This document shows, piece after piece, positions 24,894 to 34,508 of a stretch of DNA of 54,029 bases. The stretch is from the IMG/VR virus record IMGVR_UViG_3300011116_000659, positions 1-54,029 of that record; one strand, 5' to 3'. The number at the start of each line of letters is the position of its first letter. Within the stretch, counting starts at the first letter, position 1. A program made the position numbers and the translations under genes. The DNA comes from a virus. Under the pieces are notes generated by a model. The model searched no databases, was not told the DNA's origin, and saw nothing but the letters and a program-made list of their open reading frames with translations.

Positions 24894-25232
24894 ATGCCTT
24901 CCGACACTCAACTGAGCCAAGTCGCCGCTGAGCTTGATGCTCAGATTGGTAAGATGCTTGGTAAGCCCTCTCCCTCTGGTGATACCATGGCTGCCTCTCC
25001 CGAAGTCTCCAAGATTCTCTCTGACGCTGGTTGCTCTGACCCCGATGGTGTCGTGTCGGCCCTTGAGGCTGCCGGCTATTACATCGAGAAGAAGGGTGAG
25101 GGTGAGAAGAAGGAGAAGGAGGGCAAGCCCGGTGATGCCAACGCCGAGGCTGGTGCCGAGACGGATATCACCGACATGCCGATGCCCGACGCTCGGAAGA
25201 GTGCGGCCAAGTTTGCTTTCGGTAAGCAGTAG
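24894..25232 (+). CDS. Small charged protein before the scaffold gene
   Basis: 112 residues: a helical first half, then a Lys/Glu-rich run and an acidic segment (ETDITDMPMPDARK). It ends 8 bp before the scaffold gene. Possibly a scaffold cofactor (inference from position). Confidence 0.7.
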   Translation: MPSDTQLSQVAAELDAQIGKMLGKPSPSGDTMAASPEVSKILSDAGCSDPDGVVSALEAAGYYIEKKGEGEKKEKEGKPGDANAEAGAETDITDMPMPDARKSAAKFAFGKQ

Positions 25233-25240
25233 GAGCTACC

Positions 25241-26128
25241 ATGGCTGATACCACCCAGACCACTACCACTACCGGCGATGCCGGTGCTGCCTCTGCGGCG
25301 GCAGGGGCAGGCTCGGCCGGAACGACGGGGGCTGACACCTCGGGGCAGGCCACGGGCACCCCCGGGGGCACTTCCGGGGCGGGGGCTGCCGGGGCCGATG
25401 GCGGTTCGTCTGCGTCTTCTACTACGTGGGACGTGGGCACCTGGGATGGCAAGCCGGAGTCAGTGCATGAGTCTTACCGCCCGTTCTATGAGCGGGTGTC
25501 GAAGACCTATGAGGAGAAGCTCAAGGAGCGTGAGACGGAGCTTGCTCAGTACCGTGACGTTCTCTCTGGTATCGGGGATGACCCACGCCTTACCGCTGCT
25601 GAGAAGAAGGCCGCGGAGCTTGAGGAGAAGCTGAACCTCACTCTCAAGGAGCAGGAGTCTGGGAAGCTGACCCATGCCGAGGCAACCAAGAAGGTTGAGG
25701 CGTTGCAGGCTCAGCTTGACAAGATGACCGAGACGATTGCTCAGAAGGAAGCTCAAGCCTTCAAGGACCGTCACAAGGACATCGTGTCTGACCCAGCGAA
25801 GCGGCAGGAGCTTGTTACCCTCCTCGATGAGGGCTGGGACGAAGAGGCTGCGGCTGCCTTGGTCGGTCGTAGTAGCAAGGTCCGTGAGAGGGCCTTTGAG
25901 CTTGTGAAAGAACATGGGCTCTCTGGTACCGGACACCGGCTCGCTGTGAAGACCGCCATCAGCGAACTGACCACCGACGATATTTCTTCACCTGCGGCCT
26001 TGCTGACGAGCGGGGCCCGTGGTACGGTTGCCCCTGTGAGGTCTTCCGAGCGGAACGTGCGTAATCTCTCCCGGGATGCTGCACGTACCGAAGCTGCTCG
26101 TCTCGCCCTCGTCAGTTCCAAACGTTGA
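25241..26128 (+). CDS. Scaffolding-like protein
   Basis: 295 residues. The first 65 are Gly/Ala/Thr/Ser-rich and disordered. Residues about 85-185 form a strong coiled coil (KTYEEKLKERETELAQYR, AAELEEKLNLTLKEQE), and the C-terminus is basic. This composition and the position immediately before the capsid gene are typical of internal scaffolds that guide prohead assembly. No protease gene is seen nearby, so removal of the scaffold is unexplained. Confidence 0.8.
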   Translation: MADTTQTTTTTGDAGAASAAAGAGSAGTTGADTSGQATGTPGGTSGAGAAGADGGSSASSTTWDVGTWDGKPESVHESYRPFYERVSKTYEEKLKERETELAQYRDVLSGIGDDPRLTAAEKKAAELEEKLNLTLKEQESGKLTHAEATKKVEALQAQLDKMTETIAQKEAQAFKDRHKDIVSDPAKRQELVTLLDEGWDEEAAAALVGRSSKVRERAFELVKEHGLSGTGHRLAVKTAISELTTDDISSPAALLTSGARGTVAPVRSSERNVRNLSRDAARTEAARLALVSSKR

Positions 26129-26143
26129 TAGGAGGCTCCTCCG

Positions 26144-27238
26144 ATGCCCGTCACTCCTGATGCCCTCAATCTCGCGACCATTCATCTTCTCCCGAAGCTG
26201 ACTGACGTGTTCTTTGACGGTCACCCCTTCCTTGGGAAGATGGTTGACTCGATTGAGAAGCGCCCGTCTGGTGGTGAGTACGCTGCGTTCACCGTTGTTA
26301 CGGATGGACCTGGAAACATCAAGAAGCTGGTGTCGGGGTCTGAGGCGTACGCCTATGGCCGTCGGTCTATCACCAAGCAGGGTCGCGTGTACATCCCGAC
26401 CCATATCTACGCCTTCGCGGTTGAGGGTCAGGCCCTCCGTCACGCGAGTGGTGAGACGGGCATTGCCAATCTGCTCAAGCTGTACCCTGAGAAGGCGATG
26501 CTTGATTACAAGCAGAAGGCTGTCGCCCAGATTCTCACTGGCAATGGCTCGACCTATGACATCGATGGCCTTGCCACGCTGAATGGTACGACCACCTACA
26601 ACCCCGATGGTACCGCTCTCGCTGGTATCCTGGACTTCGTTGCCAAGGGTTCGCAGTCTGACACGGTGTTCAACCTCCCGAAGGAGGGTGCTGCCGGTGG
26701 CACCACTGGCTGGTACAACCAGTTCGGTGCTGTCGCCGCGTTCCCGACCAATGGCAAGCGCAAGATGCGCGAAGTGTATGGGTCGTGCGAAGTCCGTTCC
26801 GGTGACGAGGGCCCCCCGACCCTCGGGTTCTGTGACGCCACCTCGTACAACAACTACTACGAGTCGCTGGATGACCAGGTTCGGTATGCCTCTGAGCGTC
26901 CGAACACCAAGGGTGAGGCGGGTGCAACTCAGACGAACAAGTCTGGTATCCTCTTCCACGAGCTTGAACTGTTTGAGGATGTGTCTATCACGGACAACCT
27001 CGCCTCGTTCAGTGGTATCACCACTGATGGTATCATGTACTTCCTGAACCCGAAGACCTGGGGTATTCTTACCCTCGGCTCTGACGCTCAGCATGAAACC
27101 AAGGGCTTCTTTGAGGTCCGTGGTCCCTTCAAGCTGGAAGGCCGCGACGCCTGGGGCTGGGAGATTGTCTGCTCGTGGCAGATTTACTGCACGATGCTCA
27201 AGGCCAACGGCTGCCTCAGCGGTACCGCTCTCACCTAA
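26144..27238 (+). CDS. Major capsid protein
   Basis: 364 residues. It follows the scaffold and precedes a beta-rich small protein. Features such as FFDGHPFLGKMVDSIEKRPS, KQGRVYIPTHIYAFAVEGQA and YNNYYESLDDQVRYA fit HK97-fold capsid proteins of podovirus type. An AGGAGG ribosome binding site stands 8 nt before ATG, consistent with high expression. The fold is inferred from position and pattern. Confidence 0.85.
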   Translation: MPVTPDALNLATIHLLPKLTDVFFDGHPFLGKMVDSIEKRPSGGEYAAFTVVTDGPGNIKKLVSGSEAYAYGRRSITKQGRVYIPTHIYAFAVEGQALRHASGETGIANLLKLYPEKAMLDYKQKAVAQILTGNGSTYDIDGLATLNGTTTYNPDGTALAGILDFVAKGSQSDTVFNLPKEGAAGGTTGWYNQFGAVAAFPTNGKRKMREVYGSCEVRSGDEGPPTLGFCDATSYNNYYESLDDQVRYASERPNTKGEAGATQTNKSGILFHELELFEDVSITDNLASFSGITTDGIMYFLNPKTWGILTLGSDAQHETKGFFEVRGPFKLEGRDAWGWEIVCSWQIYCTMLKANGCLSGTALT

Positions 27239-27250
27239 GGAGACTCGCCT

Positions 27251-27784
27251 ATGTCGTCCAACAACTTCGCCGTTGACCTGTCTGCTCTTGATACCGTCCA
27301 GCGTCACCCGCTTGGTACTGAGTATGAGGAGCCTACTGGCTTCATCGACCTTTCCGCTCCGTCTGGTAGCCGCAATGCTGTCAGCCGTGGCAAGCGTATC
27401 TGGATTTACGTCCAGATTGCGTCTGGTACCACGCTGACCGCTGGTCAGACGGTGAGTCGTGCGGCTGGTACGGCTACCTATGAGAACTGTGTCATTGGTG
27501 CTGTCGATTGCTCCCCCGAGCGTATCGTCGGACTGGCTCAGGGAGCACTCGGTAGTGCCGGTGCTGTTACGTATGGCTGGGTTCTCCGTGAGGGGGTCGG
27601 GCTGTATGTCGCGGATACCGGCGGTACCACGGCGGACCGCCCCCTCATCGCTGGCAATGCGGTGGCTGGTGCGCTTGATGATTCCGGTGGTACGACCACG
27701 GACTCTGCCAAGTCGATTGGCTGGGCTATCACGGGCGGTGCTGCGGCCAGCACTTGGGTCGGCCGGTTCCGCTGTCGCGGCTAA
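27251..27784 (+). CDS. Capsid decoration-type protein
   Basis: 177 residues, Gly/Ala/Thr-rich and strand-rich throughout (IWIYVQIASGTTLTAGQTVS, VIGAVDCSPERIVGLAQGAL). This resembles head decoration proteins. GGAG lies 8 nt before the ATG. A 57-bp gap follows it. Exact role not proven. Confidence 0.65.
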   Translation: MSSNNFAVDLSALDTVQRHPLGTEYEEPTGFIDLSAPSGSRNAVSRGKRIWIYVQIASGTTLTAGQTVSRAAGTATYENCVIGAVDCSPERIVGLAQGALGSAGAVTYGWVLREGVGLYVADTGGTTADRPLIAGNAVAGALDDSGGTTTDSAKSIGWAITGGAAASTWVGRFRCRG

Positions 27785-27841
27785 CACCTAACAAGGTGGC
27801 CCAACAGGGCAGAAGCTCTATGATGGGCCGAGAGGTTCATC

Positions 27842-29287
27842 ATGGAGCTTTCTGCTATTCGGCAACTCGTTCTTGAGCAGATGGACTGGACTCCGAGTCA
27901 GTCTGATGAGTTCAAGGCAAAGTTCAATCGGTTCGTGAACCGGGCGTATCAGTACCTCTTTGAGGATGCCCCGTTCCTACTGCAAGATAACTTCACGCTC
28001 CGTACGCTGCCTGACACGTTCTCTGCGGCTGCGTCGGGCACGGCTGACCGTCTCACGCGGAATGCAGTTGACCCGTATATCCTTGAGCGGTCCCCTAATA
28101 CCGGGGCCTCTACATGGATTTTCGACGGGTCATGGGACGGTCGGTGGTTGGAGATCACGGACACCGATGGTACGCTCCGGCGCGTTCAGACGCGCGAGTG
28201 GTGGCAGATGAACGACGGGACGGAACGTGTCTCGCTTACTCGCCCGTGGCAGGGTGCCACCGGTGTGTATTACCAGTACCGTGTCTATACCCCGGTGTAT
28301 TACCTCCCTGGTGACGTTGTCACTATCAAGAACGCTCAGCTTCATCACAACGCGAACTACCAGTTGAAGGTATCTACCCGTGGTGATATGGAGTCTGGGC
28401 GTCTCGTTGATTTCAACGGGCGGACTACTGGACTTCCCCGTGTCATTTACCCGGGTACTCCCTTCGCCCTCGACGCCCCCACCCGGGCACCCTCGGTGAC
28501 GACGGTACAGGTACCGACGTGGGATGGACCTGATAACGCGGGTCAGTTTGACTTCTGTTATACGGTTTGCTGGGGTCGCCGTGACGCCTGGGATTCCACG
28601 GCTCAGGACTATGTTGAGCCCGTGTGGGAGTCCTCGCCGTCTCCGTGGTCTGCCAAGGTCAGTACCACCAACGGTGGCTTCTGCATCAAGATTTACAACA
28701 TCCCGAATGTTGACAAGCAGTTGAACTTCGGGTCTGATGTCCCTCTGCGTGAGGGCCGGTCCGGTCTGTATATCCGCATCTGGGCGCGTCGATACGATGC
28801 GGCTGTGAACGGAGCTATCACGGACCCGATTGAGAGTCCGGCTGTGCCCATGCTCCTGACTGAGATTGCTGGGAACGCGACCGAGTATTTCTATACCGGC
28901 AGTGTGTTTCATGACTATCTCCGTCGGCTCAAGCGGGTGAATAGCCACTTCGGTGTCTGTCTCTTCCCTCAGCCGGACAATCGGTATGAGATTGACATGC
29001 GTGTGCAGCTTCGTCCGACGGAGCTTACGAACGACCAGGATGCTCCTCGTATCCCCGAAGATGCGATGGAACTGTTCTTGCAGCGTGTCCTTGTCATCGC
29101 GTACGAGTATAACAACCAGCCGGAAATGTCTCAACTCGCGATGGCGCGATACAAAGAAACTCTTGGTATGGTCACCAAGCGGTACTCCAGTATCAACTAT
29201 CAGAAGGAAACTAAGCGGCTCGCTCGTATCAACAGTGGCGTCACCGGCCTGCGTGCGCGCTCTGTGACCTACACCGAGCCGACGTAG
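27842..29287 (+). CDS. Head-tail adaptor / tail tubular A-like protein with insertion
   Basis: 481 residues. The N-terminal helices (LSAIRQLVLEQMDW, FNRFVNRAYQYLFEDAPFLL) and the C-terminal helices (DAMELFLQRVLVIAYEYNNQ) match T7 gp11-like adaptors that join portal and tail nozzle. The middle is a large beta-rich insertion (about 90-400), longer than in T7. The following genes agree with this place in the tail. Confidence 0.75.
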   Translation: MELSAIRQLVLEQMDWTPSQSDEFKAKFNRFVNRAYQYLFEDAPFLLQDNFTLRTLPDTFSAAASGTADRLTRNAVDPYILERSPNTGASTWIFDGSWDGRWLEITDTDGTLRRVQTREWWQMNDGTERVSLTRPWQGATGVYYQYRVYTPVYYLPGDVVTIKNAQLHHNANYQLKVSTRGDMESGRLVDFNGRTTGLPRVIYPGTPFALDAPTRAPSVTTVQVPTWDGPDNAGQFDFCYTVCWGRRDAWDSTAQDYVEPVWESSPSPWSAKVSTTNGGFCIKIYNIPNVDKQLNFGSDVPLREGRSGLYIRIWARRYDAAVNGAITDPIESPAVPMLLTEIAGNATEYFYTGSVFHDYLRRLKRVNSHFGVCLFPQPDNRYEIDMRVQLRPTELTNDQDAPRIPEDAMELFLQRVLVIAYEYNNQPEMSQLAMARYKETLGMVTKRYSSINYQKETKRLARINSGVTGLRARSVTYTEPT

Positions 29288-29321
29288 CGTGTTACACTGA
29301 CCATTCCACCAGGAGGCCCCC

Positions 29322-29660
29322 ATGGGCTACAAGCCGAATGAAGGTAAGGGAATCGAAGTTGAGCCCGACGTTCTGCTCTATGAGCAGACTGACGCGAGTG
29401 GGAATATCCACTATGCTCGTTGTCTCGGATGGACCAATGACAAGGTGAAGGGTCTTCGCCATGCCTGGGTTCTTCACCCGAGCTTTGGCACTGAGCAGAT
29501 GACTCCGGAGGAGGGTCGTCTGTCCGGGTTCAAGCCTATCCGTGTCGTGCTCCGTGAGAAGTATGACGCTGACATGGCTGCGATGGAAGCTCGTATTGCC
29601 AAGCTTGAGGCGTTCGTCGCTGATGTGGCTGCCGCGCGTGCGGCCAAGGGCAAGGCGTAA
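29322..29660 (+). CDS. Small hypothetical tail-module protein
   Basis: 112 residues with AGGAGG before the start. A beta-rich first half is followed by a short coiled coil (MAAMEARIAKLEAFVADVAA). It overlaps the next gene by one base (TAATG). Confidence 0.75.
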   Translation: MGYKPNEGKGIEVEPDVLLYEQTDASGNIHYARCLGWTNDKVKGLRHAWVLHPSFGTEQMTPEEGRLSGFKPIRVVLREKYDADMAAMEARIAKLEAFVADVAAARAAKGKA

Positions 29661-31780
29661 TGGCTACCGGGCGTCCCCTTACTACTGATATCCAGGCTAT
29701 CCGTGTTGAGACGGGTAGCTTCCTGGCATCGGCTAAGTATGCCAACCGCATTGAGAACATGGTTCTCACTTCGGATGGGACGCTCGCGTCTGTTATCGGT
29801 CCGAGTAAGTACGACCCTCACCGGGCGGACAATGATTGGGGTAACCTTCATGGTATCTATCATTGTCTGCTCATGGGTGGCACGCGCGACGTGCTACTCA
29901 TTCAGAACGGACAATACATTCAAGTCCATCAAGGATGGGACCACACCTGGGGTAACCTTATCGGCCCGGAAGGCTCCGGCGCCCAGGTTGAGAGTACAAT
30001 CCATGACCATCAAGGTATCCAGTTTCCTTTGCAGTGTGTGAGCACACCTACCGGTGTTGTTATCATCCCGCAGGGTAGCCGGGCATTCTTCTATGATGGC
30101 GAGGTTGTTTTGCCCCTTGGCTTCGACCGGGCACCCGGGGCACCCTTGGCCCTGGGCCCCGAGTCGTCTACCCCGTCCATTGCCAACGCGAATGATAGCG
30201 GGTACGCTGTCAATCGCTCTGATGCTAATGGGTATCAACTTCACGATGACTTCGGGTATGGGCGTATCGGTACTGGATTCTACACCACTATGTCTGACGG
30301 AAGTGGTGGGATTGATACGGCCGGTGGTGTGAACCATAGTCGGTATCAGTATGCTCAGCAGTGGGTAGACTACTTCGGTAACGTCTCCCCCGTCTCTCCA
30401 CGGTCGAACACTGTTGATATCTCCACGCAGTATGGTGCCGGGGATAAGCCTGAGAAGTTTCTGAAAGAGCTTTGCGTCCAGAACATCGAGGATGGGCCCA
30501 CGGGCACTGTCGGTAAGGACTTGCTGCGCTCTAAGGATATGCTAAGCTCGGGCACTACTGACCTGTTCTCCATCCCAACCAACATCGGGTCTGCCGTCGT
30601 TAGTTCCTACGCGACTATCCCCGATGGCTGCACCCGTCGGTACTACGACAATGCTCCTGATGCCTGGCTTATCCGCAAGCCCGTTTACCCCCGTCCCGTG
30701 CCTGTCTTCAAGCTTGGTTGCTATGCTTACGGACGGTTCTGGCTGGCGAACACTACGTCTGATCCTGGCCTGCTGATTCCGTCTCAGGCCGGTCGGTATG
30801 GTACCTTCCTTCCGGAGGACGAAATGTTCCCGGATGCGAACGGTGCTGAGATTATGGGTATGTGGCTGACTAACCAGGGGTTTCTGGTTATGACGGAAAC
30901 CAGCACGTACCTTATCTCCATGGATGAGACTGGACAGCGGTTCCGCTCTGGGACGCTTGACCCTGAGAAGGGGTGTGCGGCTCCGTCTTCTTTTGCGAAC
31001 ATGCCTGACGGCTCTTGTGTCTGGATGGGCCGAGATGGCTTCTACCAGTACAAGCAGGGGGTAATCTCGTTTATCTCGGAAGACATCCGAGATGAGTTTG
31101 CCAAGATTACCACTACCCGTATGCGGCAGGCTACCGCCTACTTCGACCCGGTGTCCCGTGAGTATCGGTGTTGGGTGCCCATCAATGGCTCCTCGCGTAA
31201 TACCATCTGTTGGGTATTCGATGGGGAAGGGTGGAAGCGCCGTACGGATATCCAGGCTGTGCAGGTGTGTCTTACCAAGGACCACCGTAAGTATGCGCTG
31301 GCTGTCGGTACCTCCACCAACTACACAGGTGATGTGAAGAAGGGTGTGTGGCTGCTCGACCATGAGAACAGTGAGCATATCCCTGAGGCACGAACGGCCA
31401 TCGTAGAGACTTCCTGGCTTGAGCCTTTCCGCTCTCAGGAGAGGAAGACTCCGATGGAAGTCAATCTATGGCTCCGTGAGACGTACAACGGGTATGGTAC
31501 GATTACTACATATCGCGATTGGCGCCTGTCGAATCCTATCGTCACTGATACCACGAACATGACGCTCGTTAGTCGTGACGATATCCCACCGACGTATGGT
31601 ACTACGGTCTATGGGGCCGGAGCTAAGTTCGTTCGGCGCCGTGGGTACTGGAAGAAGTGCTCCATCGATATCCCGTCGTGCGAAGTCTATAAGCTCAAGT
31701 TTAGTAGTACCAAGCGGTTTGAGTTCATCGGTATGCGGGTTCTTGAACGTGTCCACCCGGGCACTGGACGGATGGACTGA
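29660..31780 (+). CDS. Tail nozzle / tubular B-like protein
   Basis: 706 residues, a beta-propeller-like pattern of repeated strands. ANRIENMVLTSDGTL near the start, AGRYGTFLPEDEMFPD and LTNQGFLVMTETSTYLISMD in the middle and VWMGRDGFYQYKQGVISFIS further on are typical of podovirus nozzle proteins. It would extend the tail tube from the adaptor and carry fibres. Confidence 0.75.
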   Translation: MATGRPLTTDIQAIRVETGSFLASAKYANRIENMVLTSDGTLASVIGPSKYDPHRADNDWGNLHGIYHCLLMGGTRDVLLIQNGQYIQVHQGWDHTWGNLIGPEGSGAQVESTIHDHQGIQFPLQCVSTPTGVVIIPQGSRAFFYDGEVVLPLGFDRAPGAPLALGPESSTPSIANANDSGYAVNRSDANGYQLHDDFGYGRIGTGFYTTMSDGSGGIDTAGGVNHSRYQYAQQWVDYFGNVSPVSPRSNTVDISTQYGAGDKPEKFLKELCVQNIEDGPTGTVGKDLLRSKDMLSSGTTDLFSIPTNIGSAVVSSYATIPDGCTRRYYDNAPDAWLIRKPVYPRPVPVFKLGCYAYGRFWLANTTSDPGLLIPSQAGRYGTFLPEDEMFPDANGAEIMGMWLTNQGFLVMTETSTYLISMDETGQRFRSGTLDPEKGCAAPSSFANMPDGSCVWMGRDGFYQYKQGVISFISEDIRDEFAKITTTRMRQATAYFDPVSREYRCWVPINGSSRNTICWVFDGEGWKRRTDIQAVQVCLTKDHRKYALAVGTSTNYTGDVKKGVWLLDHENSEHIPEARTAIVETSWLEPFRSQERKTPMEVNLWLRETYNGYGTITTYRDWRLSNPIVTDTTNMTLVSRDDIPPTYGTTVYGAGAKFVRRRGYWKKCSIDIPSCEVYKLKFSSTKRFEFIGMRVLERVHPGTGRMD

Positions 31781-31782
31781 TA

Positions 31783-33216
31783 ATGGCACACAAGCTCCCC
31801 AAGTATCGCTTTCGTAACGATGAGCCCATCGCTGCGGAGGAGATTGCTGCGAACCACCGTACCGTAAAGGATGAGCTTAGCAAGCTCAATGAGCACAACT
31901 TTGCCAGTAACGCATTCCCCGACCGAACGTATGCGGCCCCGGGGTTCACTCTCCATCTGAACAATGACTTTGTGGAGTTCGATGCGGCTGTCGGATATAC
32001 TCAGATGGATGGTGGTACGGACGGGTTTGTGCCCGGTGATACGTCGTACCCGCGTGACTATGCTGCTAGTGGGGGCGCTCCTCCCGGGTCTTTTGATGAT
32101 ACACGCTTCACACTCTCTGGGCACAGCGAGTGGCAGAGTATCATGCAGCTTGAAAAGTTCACGGGTAACTCTCTTCTGTGGGTACTTGCTTCTTTTCAGC
32201 AGCAGAGTTTTCGTGACCCTGATGACCCCTGTGGTCAGTACGCCATCCGTATCGACGGTACGGTGGTTGATGAGACGATTACCGGTGGGCTTGATAGGTC
32301 GAATGACCCGTATGGTGAGTCGGTAAACAGTATCGCACTCCCCTTCGTGACTGACCTAATCCTCCCCCTCGCGGCTGGTAACCACATCATTGAGCTTGTC
32401 GGGCGTGTTCCTCAGTCGGGCAGCCTCCTCCAGCTTGACGATGTGAGCACGGTCGCAGTATTCAACCGAGAACTTATCCTCCTCGTACTCGACCCAGAGA
32501 GCACAGCGGTCGATGGTACCGGGTCCGAAGTGACTCTGGTTGAGGAAGGATACACGATTGATGCCGCAACGATGCAGCAAGGGTACGATGATATCAAGGA
32601 TGATATCAACGACATCGAGTTCCCGGATATCCAGCCCGAGTCCCTTACCGCGGAACACTGTCCGACGGCGGTAGAGAATGCACGCTCTGTGTCTATCTCT
32701 GGGACGGTTGCCCATACGTATACTAACAAGTATACGTATTACGGGGATAGCACCATCGGGAGCCCGGGATGGCAACTCGTTGACGATGGTACTCACTCGC
32801 TGTTCCTTGACACGATCTCTACCATTGACATGACAGATTCTTCGCTTGTGGGCATCCTCGTCGGTACTGATGTGAATGTCGTAAGCCTTGTGTCTGCTGG
32901 TCCGGATGTTGCGGCACTACATCATCAGTATGCTATCTTCACCATCATGTTCCGTGATGAGAATGGAGACTGGCACAACATCAAGAAGACGGAGCGGTAT
33001 CTCAACTCTGAGTGGGATACTACCGAGTTCACGCTTGACCTGCATAAGACTGTTTCGATCCGTACCGTCATCACTGCTGATGATATTGCTCCCCACACCA
33101 ATGTAACGGGTATCATGGTAGCTGTGGCGACGGATGACCGAAGCATCAACAACGATGTTGTGACTGCAACGCTCCGTGATGGCAACCTCTGGTATGCCGC
33201 TCTACAGGGGGAATAG
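31783..33216 (+). CDS. Tail fibre or tail-appendage protein
   Basis: 477 residues. A helical N-terminus (EPIAAEEIAANHRTVKDELS) is followed by beta-rich domains (GHSEWQSIMQLEKFTGNSLL). A short helical link (QQGYDDIKDDINDI) precedes the C-terminal region. The position after the nozzle supports a host-contact or connector role. No enzyme motif seen. Confidence 0.6.
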   Translation: MAHKLPKYRFRNDEPIAAEEIAANHRTVKDELSKLNEHNFASNAFPDRTYAAPGFTLHLNNDFVEFDAAVGYTQMDGGTDGFVPGDTSYPRDYAASGGAPPGSFDDTRFTLSGHSEWQSIMQLEKFTGNSLLWVLASFQQQSFRDPDDPCGQYAIRIDGTVVDETITGGLDRSNDPYGESVNSIALPFVTDLILPLAAGNHIIELVGRVPQSGSLLQLDDVSTVAVFNRELILLVLDPESTAVDGTGSEVTLVEEGYTIDAATMQQGYDDIKDDINDIEFPDIQPESLTAEHCPTAVENARSVSISGTVAHTYTNKYTYYGDSTIGSPGWQLVDDGTHSLFLDTISTIDMTDSSLVGILVGTDVNVVSLVSAGPDVAALHHQYAIFTIMFRDENGDWHNIKKTERYLNSEWDTTEFTLDLHKTVSIRTVITADDIAPHTNVTGIMVAVATDDRSINNDVVTATLRDGNLWYAALQGE

Positions 33217-33921
33217 ATGCCTATTACGTTCGCGGCTACCCCTGCTGATGGTGATGTCGTTGGTCCGAACCTACTGAACACGAATCAGTATGCCCCTCAG
33301 ACCCCCGGCAGTAGCTTTGCTGATATCAACGGGGAGCTTGACCATAACTACACGAATGCCGGGTGGAAGGTCCGGTCTTCCCTCATCCGGAACCGTACGT
33401 TGGGGAATGGACGCATGGTTGGCTCGACCATGCCGAGTGACGTACTTACGGTACTCAACCCATCGGATAACACCCAGGATGGTGCCTATACCATGGTGCA
33501 TGGGTCTGGTGTACGGTTCTTCCTGCCTCGTCAGCCCACTATCATGTGGCTTACCTGGCAGATTGTTACCGCATCGGATTTTGGTATCCATGTGACTGAC
33601 AATGAAGCTATCTTCAAGGCGTACCTTGATGACGCGGAACTTCCTGGTCAGAGCCGGCATCAGCCTCCCGCGTGCTACTTCAACGAGCGCCACCGATTCA
33701 CCGACCGTATCTGGTCTGGGTCAGTCATGCTGACGGGGAATGACGTACCTGCCGCAGGCTGGCACAGTGCCAACATCCGGTATTGGGGCGGAGGATTCGC
33801 TATCCGGAACCAGGCGCAGCGTGACTTGCTTGGTATCACCGACACTCAAGAGGCTGACCAAGAGTTCGGTGGTATGATTCGATTCCGTGTCAGAAACATG
33901 AAGTTCCTTTGGCTCCGGTAG
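33217..33921 (+). CDS. Hypothetical tail-module protein
   Basis: 234 residues, beta-rich (FFLPRQPTIMWLTWQIVTA), starting at the base after the previous stop. It is probably a second appendage or fibre-associated protein. It is the last gene before the ejection module promoter. Confidence 0.6.
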   Translation: MPITFAATPADGDVVGPNLLNTNQYAPQTPGSSFADINGELDHNYTNAGWKVRSSLIRNRTLGNGRMVGSTMPSDVLTVLNPSDNTQDGAYTMVHGSGVRFFLPRQPTIMWLTWQIVTASDFGIHVTDNEAIFKAYLDDAELPGQSRHQPPACYFNERHRFTDRIWSGSVMLTGNDVPAAGWHSANIRYWGGGFAIRNQAQRDLLGITDTQEADQEFGGMIRFRVRNMKFLWLR

Positions 33922-33922
33922 G

Positions 33923-33951
33923 TTGACACCACCGGAGCAGTGCGGTAAGAT
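33923..33951 (+). promoter_or_regulatory. Sigma70-like promoter before the ejection-protein module
   Basis: TTGACA (33923-33928), 17 bp, TAAGAT (33946-33951). The start codon lies six bases after the -10 box (GGAGCC between), so transcription should begin at about the ATG and give a leaderless message. The same geometry occurs at 17884-17918. Confidence 0.75.
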
Positions 33952-33957
33952 GGAGCC

Positions 33958-34500
33958 ATGGACGCTCCTACGCCCGCACCGCTGAGTGACTCTTCTACTT
34001 ACAAGCTCGACGCCTTCGGTGGTATCAACCCCGGGGATCGTTCTCGTAAGTATCTTCTGAGTGATCTCAAGAAGATGGAGAATGGTCAACTCGGTATGTC
34101 TTCCTCTGAGAAGCGCGCAGCGGTTGACTCTGCCAACTCCCAGGCCGCTGCGAATATGCAGGGTCAGGCTAAGGACATGGGGCAGGCTGCGCTTGCCTCG
34201 GGGCCCATGTCTGCCGTGTCGGGGCGTGCAGCGCAGGTACAGCGTGACGCTGCCGCGCAGCTTGGTAACGCCGGGGCACTCGCGTCTGCGGAGGTGGAGA
34301 AGACTTCCCAGGCATTGCGTGAGCAGCAGCGTCAAGCCATCCGTGGCTCTCTTGAGCGTGAGCAGGACCGTAACCGTCAGGACACTCAGTTCTGGATTAG
34401 CACCCTTCTGAATCCCCAGCTTGTCTCGGGCACTGGTAGCATGATTTCCAAGGGTGTTGAGCAGGCGAATACGGCTGCGGCCAACGCAGCTAAGACTTAG
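33958..34500 (+). CDS. Internal virion / ejection-type protein A
   Basis: 180 residues, Ala/Gln/Ser-rich and helical (AAANMQGQAKDMGQAALASG), with no membrane segment. Size, composition and place as the first of three fit the smallest core protein of T7-like phages (gp14 position). By analogy it would leave the particle with the DNA at infection. Confidence 0.6.
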   Translation: MDAPTPAPLSDSSTYKLDAFGGINPGDRSRKYLLSDLKKMENGQLGMSSSEKRAAVDSANSQAAANMQGQAKDMGQAALASGPMSAVSGRAAQVQRDAAAQLGNAGALASAEVEKTSQALREQQRQAIRGSLEREQDRNRQDTQFWISTLLNPQLVSGTGSMISKGVEQANTAAANAAKT

Positions 34501-34508
34501 GAGATACC